A stretch of DNA of 64,000 nt, taken from NCBI GenBank assembly GCA_022266195.1, contig WHVY01000001.1, forward strand, positions 13,640,001 through 13,704,000, given 5' to 3'. The notes under the pieces are model-generated. The model searched no databases and was not told where the DNA came from. It worked only from the letters and a program-made list of their open reading frames with translations. Both the position numbers and the translations under genes were made by a program. This DNA comes from Tetranychus cinnabarinus (taxonomy: Eukaryota; Arthropoda; Arachnida; Trombidiformes; Tetranychidae). Below, piece by piece: positions 53,301 to 64,000 of this stretch. Each line of letters begins with the position of its first letter. The first letter of the stretch is position 1.

Positions 53301-56149
53301 ATGCGACTTTCTAAGAATCACGTTATTTCAATCATACAAATGTTGATCCAACAAATTATATTGATTAATAAACTCAACAAAACAAACAAATCTTTTCATT
53401 CATATCCAAATTTATCATTTATAAACTGTAACCCTAATAATTTCACAAAAATATCATCAAATATCATCTTATTTAACAAGAATACATATTTACCAATCTG
53501 GGCAAAGACATTCCAGTAACAGAGCAAACAAGTTTAACAGTGGAACCATAATGAATATATCCATTTCTGTACGATTCTTTGGTATCTGGTTCATTTTCAT
53601 CAACTAAACAAAACCAAAGAAAAAAAGAGAAAAAAAATTAGAAAAAAATCAAAATAAAACTCACCAAGATTGAACCCTTTCTTTGTTGTTAGCAAAAAAA
53701 CCATTCAACAATCATTAACCAATGTAATTAAACCTTTTTCCCTAACTCACATTTAAAATCTCATAAATCAAGTTATTAATGATCTAAATTGATAATCATC
53801 TTAATCATCAACATCGATTATCATTAATGGGAGGAAAAAAATACTCAATATTAATAAATAAACAGCAAGCAAACAATTCCTATAAAAAATATAAACAGTT
53901 GAATGGCAATAGATGGCGTTGCTAATGTAGGGATAAAATTAACAAAATGATGAAAATGATAATTTAAATTATAATAAAAGGTATAGGTTGAACTGAATCA
54001 GAATAGATAATCAGATAATAAGCAGGTTATGAAGAGAGGCTTGACATTTATTGTTATTGAAACTGGTCAAACAACAAATGGTAACCATTAATTAAGTTTG
54101 AATGAAAAAGTCAACTCAACGATATAAATGATAATTAATTAAATTAGGACATAAATAAATAACATTTACTTTTACAGAATCGGTTTCATGTCAAACTTGA
54201 ATTAACTGCTGTTGAAAACAAATGATATAAAGGCTCATTTTAGTCCATAATAATATTATTATCTCAACCAAATGAACGCATGAGCATGAAATGTATAGTT
54301 TGATAACATGTTCATGATGAAATTGAGATTAAATCAGTTTTAGCTTTTCTTATAGGAAACAAAATGATAACAACAATTTGATAACTTACCTAAATGTATA
54401 GTAAAAGCTCCCCATTGAGATGAACTTGCATGAAAATTGTTATTTTCAACGTGAAGGTAACGAGTTGAGACTGTTTGAGATCGAAGTCGATTAAACAAAG
54501 CTACTTTACTTCCTGAGCTTATGCACACTGAAAGTTAAAACAAATTGATTAATTGTTGGTTCAGTTAATTGTTATCATCTTTTACTGTCAACTTACAATC
54601 TGCATTCTTTAACGATTGCTTCTTCTTTGATGGTTTCGATATGACTTTAATCCGTTGTGAATAAAAAACGCCAATATCATCAGCATTGGCATAAAACATT
54701 TTCACTGATAACATGAAATGCTTCCGTTTATCTGAATCGCTTATGTACAATGTTTTAGCAGCACAAAAGTTCTGGAAATTTATGAAAAAAAAGAAATGAT
54801 TAGATGCAAGTTCTGTTCTGATTAGTAAAGATTTGAATTTTGTTTTCTCAAAGTTTTAGCTTTACATCAAGATTAACTCATCTGATCAACTTGTTTGATT
54901 CAAAGCTAGACCAATGAAGAAGATTCGAGTAAGAATTAACTAACGGAAGATTTCAGAATCTAAGGTCGAAAAAAGTGTCCAAAGTTATGAAGTTTAAATT
55001 ATGAATTTGACTGTCGAAGGTTTTTTTTTCGTGAAAAGAAGTCCAAAGCAAAAGCGTTTTGAAGGGATTTCAAGCTTGTCTCATTTGAGTGAAAAGTTGA
55101 ATCTTGTTTCTCAGACTTAACGGTCAAAGTTTAACTAAACTGATTTGCTCAAAGTTGAGCAATTGTTTTATTTGTTAAAGATTGAAATAACTGATTAAAA
55201 GTGACTGAATTGCAATCAAATGGTCATTTCGACCAAAATTAATGCTTTGACGAGAATTTTGAGATTGACAAAGCTTCATGATTGACTTTGAATCTATTTG
55301 ATGAGTTGAGTTGATTTTGATCTTGATATTAGCTTGAAAAAACTAAAATTTTATAGAGTTGAGTTATTATTGAGTTATTTTGTATTATTGTTGTAACATG
55401 AAAGGAAACCTTTAAACAATCAAATTGATTTGACGAAAACTGTCGAATCGTTTTGTTGATTATTCAATGAAATGAGTTGTTGAAGATTTCAAGATTGTCA
55501 TTGAGTTTACTAACCTTTCCATTGAAATCTAATTGTTGCATTTCTTGATCCGAATTACCGATTCCAATGAAGGCACAGATTTGTGTTGATGATTCCGATT
55601 GACCAGCTCTAATCATTTGCTGTTGTCGATGTGACCAGCCATCACCGTAAAGGTAAATACAAGGAGGTGGACAAAAGAATCGCTTCTCATTACCATAAGA
55701 CTTTTGAGCAACTTTGGCATGTAAGATAACAACTTTCATCTCTTTCCTTTCACGAATAAATGACCTCATTGATTCTCTAGCCAATTGATGTTCCCATGAT
55801 CGCCTTAGACGAGACCTTTCATCCATTGGTGAAGGCAACGGACTTGGTGGACCGTGAATTGAATTTGGTATCATTAAGGTTAAGTCAGTGGCTGAACCAT
55901 TAAGCTGCCCATCTGATCCAGTTGAGCCACTTGTTCGAGCTGCTCCGGTTGGTGTTGACCCACCAATTGGACTAGCGCCGGAATTATTACCATTGTTATT
56001 ATTATTACTATTGCTATTACTACTGTTATTAACTTGAACCGTTGAATTATTGTTACTATTATTATTTTGATTGGTACCATTAGAGTTACTAGAAACATTG
56101 CTGCTATTACTGTTACACTGTTGTTGTTGACTTGAAGGTGGTGATTTAT
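50386..56149 (-). CDS. Suppressor of Hairless (CSL/RBPJ), Notch pathway transcription factor
   Basis: DNA-binding effector of Notch: binds TGGGAA-type sites, represses with co-repressors and activates with the Notch intracellular domain and Mastermind. Minus-strand exons: 55515-56149, 54597-54771, 54390-54527, 53494-53603, 52000-52983, 51085-51116, 50386-50899; frames join to 862 residues plus an unseen first exon (the first one here starts in phase 1). Conserved core: MKVVILHAKVAQKSYGNEKR and FFCPPPCIYL (N-terminal Rel-like), SDSDKRKHFMLSVKMFY, VISKPSKKKQSLKNAD, LFNRLRSQTVSTRYLHVE, the beta-trefoil around GYIHYGSTVKLVCSVTGM and QLHKCAFYMKDTERMYLCL, and the C-terminal Rel-like domain up to YTPEPGPRPH. 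Unlike the fly protein (about 594 residues) it has an Asn/Ser-rich stretch of about 60 residues before the core and a His/Gln/Pro-rich tail of some 300 residues with long poly-Gln. Confidence 0.96.
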
Positions 56150-56853
56150 CTGATAAAAGGTAAAAAAAGAGCAACAAAAATGAAGGTAAATTATCTTGTA
56201 TTCACACTTTTCACTTTACGCTTCTTAACTGCCAAATCAAATCAAACAATTATCATCAGTTTTGATCAACAAATACCAGTTTTACTCCCAATTTAAGTTT
56301 CATTTTTTTTCTCATTTCAATCTCTCTTCGCCTGCCATTAAATATTTGCTACAAAATTGCACTTGTTGACAGTTTAAACGTTTCATCACGCTTAAAGCAT
56401 CCTAATCTTGCTCATCAATTTGATAATCCTTTTGTGGTTAACTTTGATTACTTGTTGTTAACAGGTTGGCATGAATGCTGTTAACAAGAATAACAAAAAC
56501 CGTGTGATTCTTGGATAACTCAGATGAGTACACTTGGCAACACCGATAAATGAACAACACTTGAAGTGATAAATGTCTTAGGTTGAGATCAATGAAACTC
56601 ACGCAAATCCATTGAACGGAATTCAAGAAATTGAAATGAAACTTTCTTTTTTACTTCTCAATGAAATTCAATTTGGGGAAATAATTTGATTACTTTGTGG
56701 ACAAAAGTGTAAATAAAAAGATTGGATAATTGAATAAAATGTAAATTGAAGCATCTTGCATGTTGATGAACACTTATAGCCTAACATTATTCATTAATTT
56801 TCACTCTCACCATCATCAATATCATCATTATCCTCATCATCATCATCTCTCCC
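56150..56853. other. Su(H) first intron region
   Basis: The exon at 55515-56149 has a clean acceptor (TTTATCAG) and starts in phase 1, so a coding exon lies further right on the minus strand. I could not identify it. Candidate windows are AT-rich with short open frames only. Confidence 0.5.
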
Positions 56854-56955
56854 ATGGGACCACAAAAACCGGATGCAAGTCCGTTAAGGTTACGTGGGAT
56901 TTGCTTGATCCTTGTTAACTTTGCTGTTATTTTGCTGTTTATTGTTGCTTGTTTA
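56854..56955 (+). CDS. Possible first exon of a membrane protein
   Basis: ATG followed by MGPQKPDASPLRLRGICLIL and a hydrophobic run (VNFAVILLFIVACL), then TTTAG|GTAACA, a plausible donor. It looks like an N-terminal signal anchor. No following exon was found within the window, and the product is not recognised. It is antisense to the Su(H) first intron. It may be chance. Confidence 0.3.
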
Positions 56956-57884
56956 GGTAACAATCATTTTTATTTTCATCTCATTTTTTGTCCTCTTCTT
57001 TGTCTTTTCATCTTCCTCATCATTTACATCATCTTTTTTACATAATCTGTTCATCACATCTTCACCATTAACCAACTTGATCATCACTCTTAACCAACCT
57101 GAGTCTAAGGTTTTTTACTAATTGTACCGTGGGAACAGTAATTGTCAAATGAATGGTCACAATGTTTTTGGCAATTTTCATCATAAATTCAGACAAGACT
57201 TTTCATGAGATTCTTACCTAGATCAGATGAACATATTAAAGGTGTTAATGTGTGATGATTAAGACACATTGATGAATCAACCAAGGAAACTGGACTAAGC
57301 AGTCCAGTCGCTCCAATACTGTGAGTATCCATTGAACCCACTTAACAGGTAAACTCCAACAAAACAAATGTTCAAATGTTGAAAACAAAAGGCACAGACA
57401 ATCCTCAACAGTTATGCACAAGAGCGTTACAACACATAGTCAAGTAAATCAAAGGGAATCCATTTTCATGTGCAAATGATAAAGTAAATGACACTGATTC
57501 AGATCACAATGCTGCAAAATGCAATTTGATTTTCACTTGGTTAACCAATTAAACAATTATGGTTGGATAATTAATTGATGCAATTGAGAAGGCAAAGATG
57601 GAAAGCAAAGGAAAACAAAAAAGTGTAAAAAAACAGAGTTGAGATCAAATTGAAATAAATTAACGTTGACTTTTGCTGGTGACTTTTAATGATGAAAATG
57701 AATGGCAAATGATTAGATGGTTAAATGATAGTTCAATAATGTTCATGGTTACGATGAAGTGGAAAAAAATACATTGGAAATGAAATGGCAAAATTGGTTG
57801 TAAAATTGTTGACATGAAAGAGCATATTAGTTGACCACAACAAGAACAAGGTATAAACAAGAGAGATACAAACGATGGATGAGA

Positions 57885-58235
57885 GTGAAGAGAGAGAAAG
57901 AAAGAGATGAAGGAGATGATGATGATGATGAGGAGGAGGAGAGGGAGATAGTGGCCTCGGAAGTCTCAATGAAAAGCGGCAAAACTCTGGGAACAAGTTA
58001 ATCGTCATAGATGGAGCTGCAAAGGTAAAGAGTCTAAGATTGAACATGAAAGTGTATAAAATATAATATAATTTGAGTGACTCTTTGTGACTGTTGTTTA
58101 GTGAGAAAGAGATGATTAGAAGGAGACAAGAAGAGAGAGAGAAGAGAGAGACAATTACAGGGCGGGATGAGAGTACAAGTAGCTAGGGTAAGGGGAGAGA
58201 TGATGGGAGGAGATGAGAGGAGGAGGATGAAAGAT
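57885..58235. repeat. GA-rich low-complexity tract
   Basis: Purine-rich run with GATGATGATGATGATGAGGA and AGAGAGAGAA stretches. Could be a promoter-proximal GA tract (bound by GAGA-type factors in flies) or a simple microsatellite. Confidence 0.7.
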
Positions 58236-61200
58236 CATCTTGCAGCTTATTCAAGCTTCCCTTAACTTTTTGCTTTTATCATCAGATTTGCTTCTTTGTG
58301 GGAACCTTTTGCCTTTTTTATTCAATTTTTCATCAAATTTTCATCATCTTCATCTTCATCAGCTTCATATTTAACTTTGACTTTTGCGTTTTTATTCAAC
58401 ATTTCAAGCCTTTTATTGTCTTTCATTTTTACATGAGAAGCATTTCGTTCTTGTTTTGTTCATAAAACAATGAAACATTTCATGATGATTTGTTATCATT
58501 TTACAATCCTTTTTTGATGAATTTTCATTCAAATCGCGATCGATATAATTGTTCAACTTGTTTACCCAAAATGCTTAATTAGTTGCTATTTACAGTTAAA
58601 CAATTAAACAGATTCACACAGAATACACTTTCAAGGTAATTTAACTGGAAAAACATGAACAAGATAAATGGTCAATTGTTTTGCCTAATTGTGATTCTAA
58701 TTTTGTCGCTTCCATCACATGCAAATGTTGACCATTAACATTGTTTACTATTCTGGCCAATTGATCAGTTTATCATGAAAATGTTTACATGCGTTCTTGG
58801 GCCTTTCCAGTTGAACTTGAATGCAAATGTAAAACTCTTGTAACTCTTACAATCGACTTGTAATCAATGAATTAATTATCTTTTCATGTTGACTTTATTA
58901 CTATTATAATTGGCTAATATTAATTTTCTCACAGAAGAGTAAGAATTTGAATTGCCTCAAGACATTATCAGTTGATGTCTTATTCAATAAATATTGATAT
59001 TATCATGAATAGGCAAGGTAATGACACAAAAAGATGAACAACAAGAAATGAATCGAAAAAATTTGTTCATAGAATTTTTCAAACTTTTTTCTTCTTCTTT
59101 TTCAACATTCCATTGCTATTCTTGTTTAGGCCAAATCACATGTAAACTTGTCAATTGGATTTGATTGTCAACAAAAGAGTAAATTGTTTCCCACAATTTG
59201 TTGTAGCGTTCAACGATAATGAGAATCATGATGAACTTCAATAGCCAAGTAAGGTTCGTTTCAAAGTTAAATTTGGAACAATTTGGTTGTCTCTTCATAT
59301 TTTTGTTATTAATATATTTCTTCAATTGAAGATGAAGACAAATTGGTTTGCTATTAAGTGTTTAAATCTCACAATGAACGGGTCAGTAACATGATTGCAA
59401 TCCATTGAATTTAGGAAAACATGAAATTAACATTTTTCCAATTCCAATGACTTTTAGGATTTTCTTTTTTCGCGATAATCTTGTGAAAATAACTGTAACC
59501 AAATGAATTGCCCTTCAATTCAAATGATCAAATCTCAACAATTCATTCAGATTGAGCCATCAACTATTCAATTCCTTTTTTCGTAATAAAATGTTCTGCT
59601 TCAGTTTAGTCAATGATTGAGTTGAAACTATGAAAATTCATGAAGACTCAAGGTTTGGTTTTGGTTTTTATAATAAATGAAATATTTTTGAATCTTTCTT
59701 GTTCATTTGCTTTTCTTGTTTATCTTTTTATTTGACTTTCACTGAATCTTGTATTTTTTCAGATGATTTCAGTGTAATTTACAGATTCAGTTTGAGTTGA
59801 TTATTAGTACATTTATTTAAATGAACTTTTTTTCAGTCTTCAAGTTGGAATCACCTTTCATGGGACATTTTCATTGCTTTTCACTTTAAAGGTTCTCATC
59901 ACTTTAAACTTTCAATTTAGTCTTGAGATGTTTGACTTTTCCGTCAAATTCAATAGCAAAGTAATTTAATAGTTGATTAAATGATGACGCAAAAGGTTAA
60001 ACAATAAGTTTTCACGATTCAGTCAAGGTAAAAATCGTTATTCTCAGGGTTTCCTATCGAAAAATATCTTTAATTCAGTGAGAAAATTGTTGACATTTAA
60101 CAAGTTACAACATGATACAAGACTTTGCAGATTCTAAACTGAATTGAGTAAAAATTTAATCAACTTGAGTTGATGATCCTAATAAAAATTCATTTTTCAA
60201 CATCAATTCATACAAAGATGAGCACCAAGTCAAAACCTCGAGCTTACGACATCAGCTCGACCATAATGATTTGAGCAAAGTCGAGGTTCAATAAATATCA
60301 TTGAATTATTAATATTTGCATCCATCGTTAGAACAGTCGTCATTCAGTAAAAGTTGATACTTCGAAGAAACATGAATTTCAGTTTGATTTCAAATAAAGT
60401 TAGACTGAATAGCTATTTCGCATCATTATAGAGACGAAAATGATCATCTTGACTGATGACGATGTGACGAGGATGACGAAAATGGTGCTCAAATAAGTCT
60501 GTTCAGTTGAAGGTATTATAACTGAAGTTGCTTTCATTTGATTCTGATAAACATTTGGTTAGAAAGCGTTTAAATATACTCAGCTTGCAGGTTAAAGAGT
60601 TAAATGTGTTGACCAATGATTTCAAAGCTACTCTGTAGCACTGCATGATGCATAGACATGGACAAATTTTGTTTGGCTCTGCTTAGGCCGTAACCCTTCA
60701 TCGTTGAGTGAACAAATTCAGTTTCACTCGGTTTTTGATTCCAATGAAGTCAAGATCATTGATTTCCATTAACACTTTCTTGCAATGCTCATGTTAAAGT
60801 TGACTAATTTACTTACTGATTTCGGTAAAATGGCTAAAATCTTAAAAAATATAAGCACCCAAAAGTGATATAACATATTTGTACACCCAGCATAACCAAC
60901 TTTGCCCATTCCAAGCCAACTAACCAAATAATGTCCATAAAAATTGGATTCTAGGTTCAACATGATGAAAGTGGAAATAATGTGCAGAATAGTGTTTAAA
61001 AATTAACTTTCATTTGATTGCATGAAAATCAGTGACCATGAAAAATAAGTGTCTAGGTTTGAACACAATTATGTGACACTTAGGCCGACAACCTTGTGAC
61101 TTAACGAGGTTGATAAATGTTTAACATTCAAAGTATTTCACCATTAAACTCAGTCCTTGGATAGTTTAATAAACTGTTCAACATTTGATCAGCAATTCTT

Positions 61201-62525
61201 GTTGAAAATTCCCAAAAATTCACCATTTTCCAAGTCAATTTTGATAAATTTTTCTGATTGTTTAATTGATGTGAAAAAATTAACCCAAACCAAACTTGAA
61301 TCGATTCCCAGTCAAATAATTAAACCCTTAACAATCAAAAAAAGTTCAATCAGCAAACAATTTTGCTCATTTTTGCTAAACACTTTGCTTATTATTTTAC
61401 TAATTTCACAAATTGAAAGACAATTAAGTTGACAGACAATTAAAAGAAGGTTAATTATAACTGGTCAAATGAGCTAATTGTTCTGTTTTTAGCTTGCAAT
61501 TAATGCAGATGACAATAAGATTTGAATGATTAACTTTATCAAACAAAAAGAGTGGGAAAATGTTAAATTGCAATTTACTAATTCTTACAATTTAACAAAC
61601 AAACAAGAAAAATAAAAACAAATTGTCCGCGAATCCAATGATTTATTATTTATTAATTGAAAGATTGAAATTAATTTACAATTACCAATCACGATTTATC
61701 GTGATATTGACACAATCAAAGGTGAATTACATTCAACATGTAAACTGATATCGGGTAATGATATCAATTTACTGATTAAACAATAAAATCAAGTGTTGAA
61801 AATGATTAACAAAAAGCTCAATTGTTTCAATTGTTGAATCAGATAAAGTTGATGTTGAGTCAAGTGATGAGATTTACAGGGAATTCAGACAAAATTGTTT
61901 TGTCACCTTTAACATGCAATTACTTGTTATCCTTGATTTGTGGTTAGTCTTGCTTATCATTTCCAATCAAAATGATTAAACCTTAAGATTAAGCTAATCT
62001 GGTCTACTGTTCATCATCTGAAGACCACCAAGTTGTCTATAAATTCATTGAATTCCAGAGTTTAAATGTTTACAGACAAAAAAAGCAAAATCTCAAGATT
62101 GAACATTTACTCCAAAAGACACTATTTTTCAACTTGTTATTACGCGTTTATTGATGTTATTATAAGTTACCTTTTTGATAACCTGAATAATCTGTTATCA
62201 TTATCAGATATACATGATAATTGTCATCGTCGGTGGTCATTGAACAATAATAACAATCGTGATTAAATCATTAAAGATGAACCTTTCAAATCACACATTG
62301 AACACTGAATAGGCCAAAAACATGAGACTGTTTTTATATAAACTACAAATTGTGCTTTAATCATCATCATCATCCTCATCATCAGAATAATAGTTGTCTT
62401 GATTATCATCATCATTATCATCCACTGTTCATCACCATCATCTTACAGCTTCTGTTCACATAACAACTCGTAACAAATATAATAATCATGATAATAATAT
62501 TTAGCCTAAGGATATTTCAGTCTCT
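58236..62525. other. Long non-coding stretch
   Basis: AT-rich, with many ATCATC and TTTTC runs, and no exon chain recognised. A fragment at about 60895-60960 (-) reads YLVSWLGMGKVGYAG between plausible splice signals and faintly resembles acyl-CoA synthetase/FATP proteins, but it stands alone. Confidence 0.4.
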
Positions 62526-62655
62526 TGTTTAGTCTCTCTCTCTCTCTCTCTTTGTGTTTAACGTTTCATTCAACAATTCAGTGAAATACAGTAGCATCAA
62601 TGATTAAAGGTATGAAGAGAGATGAAGAGAGGAAGAGAGAGAGAGAGAGAGGCTT
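62526..62655. repeat. (CT)n and (GA)n microsatellites
   Basis: A (TC)n run at about 62533-62550 and a (GA)n run at about 62633-62652, about 80 bp apart and complementary, so the pair could form a hairpin. Confidence 0.8.
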
Positions 62656-64000
62656 GAACTACCCTTTTCTTGGTTCATTTTTTTATACTTACTGTACTTT
62701 CCCACGGGACCAAGGTAAAAACGCTTCACCTTCAAGCTTCAGGTAACTTTCTGTCTTCATTCAGAATCTTGTTTTTACTTTGCATTTTAAAGAGAAAACT
62801 CATTTACTTTATTTTACTTCAACTTTTTTTTCTTCTTCTTCTTCATCATCACCATCTCACTCTGATTGGACAATAACATTTCACTTCTTTTTTTACCCCT
62901 TTTCATTATCATCCATTATTCCACCCTCGCCTCAGTCTCCACCCACTTAATGATCATCAACACTTGGAAAGCTTATCTGATCATCATCTCAGCATTTCAT
63001 GTTTCTACTCCTTTCCTTTCCTCCCATTTTACACGACATTTAAAACTCTGGGAATTGAGCAAAAGTTGATGATGAAAATGAAAACTTGACTCAAGACCCT
63101 TGTTGTAAGGGATCATTTGATCCGACGAGAGTGACTCTCCTAGGTTGACAGACTCATGACTAGTCAGGCACTCACATGGTGTTGAACTTAAAACATATGA
63201 TGAAAACGGCAGAAGAGGCTAAAGATGATGAAGATGATGATGATGACAATGATGAAGACCACGGTGAGAAAACAAGAATAAGATCAAAATAATTATGATT
63301 ATCATTACGAAGTTGGAAATTTTTTTATTCCACAAGCGACCCTTATTATGGATAAGACTTGATGGGGCAAGAACGGACTTGTTAGGTTGAAGGATTCAAC
63401 TCACTAGGCTGGCCATGCTTGCTCCACGTAAGGTTATGTGGGTGAATAAAAAATGATGAGGAAGATGATATGTGGATGACCTGCGAAATTTAGAGACATG
63501 AGAAACTGTTTGATCTGTGAAAACCACCAACGCAACTTGAATTTCATTTCCGTCATGTTCACCTTTTTTTCTCTTCTTTCCATCTTCCATCTTCATTATT
63601 CAATCTTTTTTATCCAAAGATGTTTTTTCCTGTATATTTACCATAATAATAATAGTTAATTGAGAAAAATATTTTACTCTCTATTCAAGTAACAAATTAA
63701 CATTAAATCATCAATCTCAACAAGTTTAAATCTTGTGATGATTGGGCCAATCATTTTATTACGCTTCGGTGGTCCTTTTTCATTGTTGATTGCTGCCAAT
63801 TTACCATCAATTTTTATCTAATTATCAATAATTTCTGTTAATAATAGCAAGAAGCAAAAAAAAGTTAAATAATTTCTCACTAATCAAACTATCAAAATGT
63901 TCAGAAAAAATGAGTGCAAAAATCATGAAAAACCCTGAAATGATGGAATCAAGTAAAGACAGGAAATTGTCAATCAACTGATTTGACTGGTTAATTGTAA
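62656..64000. other. Non-coding to window end
   Basis: Contains TTC/ATC and GATGATGAT (about 63222-63255) low-complexity runs. No gene recognised. Confidence 0.5.

Noticed and set aside
57733..58047. Minus-strand ORF as the Su(H) first coding exon
   Set aside because: Its sequence is His/Pro/Ser low-complexity from a microsatellite strand and I could not find a donor giving the needed phase.
60769..60963. Possible FATP/acyl-CoA synthetase exon on the minus strand
   Set aside because: The resemblance of YLVSWLGMGKVGYAG to that family is short and no partner exons were found.

Overview
The window looks like nuclear DNA from a chelicerate, most likely a spider mite of the Tetranychus type. The reasons are an AT-rich, intron-poor, gene-dense layout; a shortened Dscam (sDscam) locus with tandem 5' cassettes, a gene form known from Chelicerata; and next to it members of families that are expanded in spider mites (gustatory receptor, DEG/ENaC channel, carboxyl/cholinesterase). 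The species is an inference. All gene models were built by hand from reading frames, splice signals and remembered family motifs; no search was run.

Layout. 1-2.3 kb: copies of one dispersed repeat and a fragment of a fucosyltransferase gene. 2.5-4.9 kb: an alpha-1,3-fucosyltransferase (+) and a Hikeshi homologue (-). 6.1-26.3 kb: sixteen sDscam variable cassettes (+), each with a signal-peptide exon and exons for two Ig domains. A second fucosyltransferase, the cyclophilin PPIL3 and a small mariner-like element sit inside the first intron of cassette 8. 26.5-28.1 kb: constant exon 1 (Ig, three FNIII, transmembrane, tail). 29-32.2 kb: a GC-rich orphan ORF, mitochondrial ribosomal protein mS35 and BUD31. 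33.1-34.9 kb: a second, paralogous sDscam constant region with no cassettes of its own.

35.7-49.1 kb is an accessory region: an esterase-like gene, a gustatory receptor, two small secreted-peptide genes that are segmental duplicates, a decayed Ulp1-type protease, an uncharacterised zinc-finger ORF pair with a frame break, a frameshifted DEG/ENaC gene and two inverted-repeat elements. 50.4-56.1 kb holds Suppressor of Hairless (Su(H), the Notch transcription factor) on the minus strand, with unusually long low-complexity ends. 56.2-64 kb is mostly non-coding, with GA/CT microsatellites and one possible first exon.

Main discovery candidate: almost every cassette carries, 20-60 nt downstream of its last splice donor, a copy of CTTG(N)4-6GGCGCTTT. 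The reverse complement (AAGCGCCTCTCTCAAG) lies just upstream of the acceptor of BOTH constant exons. Exceptions fit the same idea: the cassette next to the constant exon has no copy, and the region before the first cassette has none. This is the arrangement expected of a docking-site/selector RNA-pairing system that joins the chosen cassette to one of two competing constant exons. The differences between the two docking sites match two classes of selector, which predicts cassette-specific choice of constant region.
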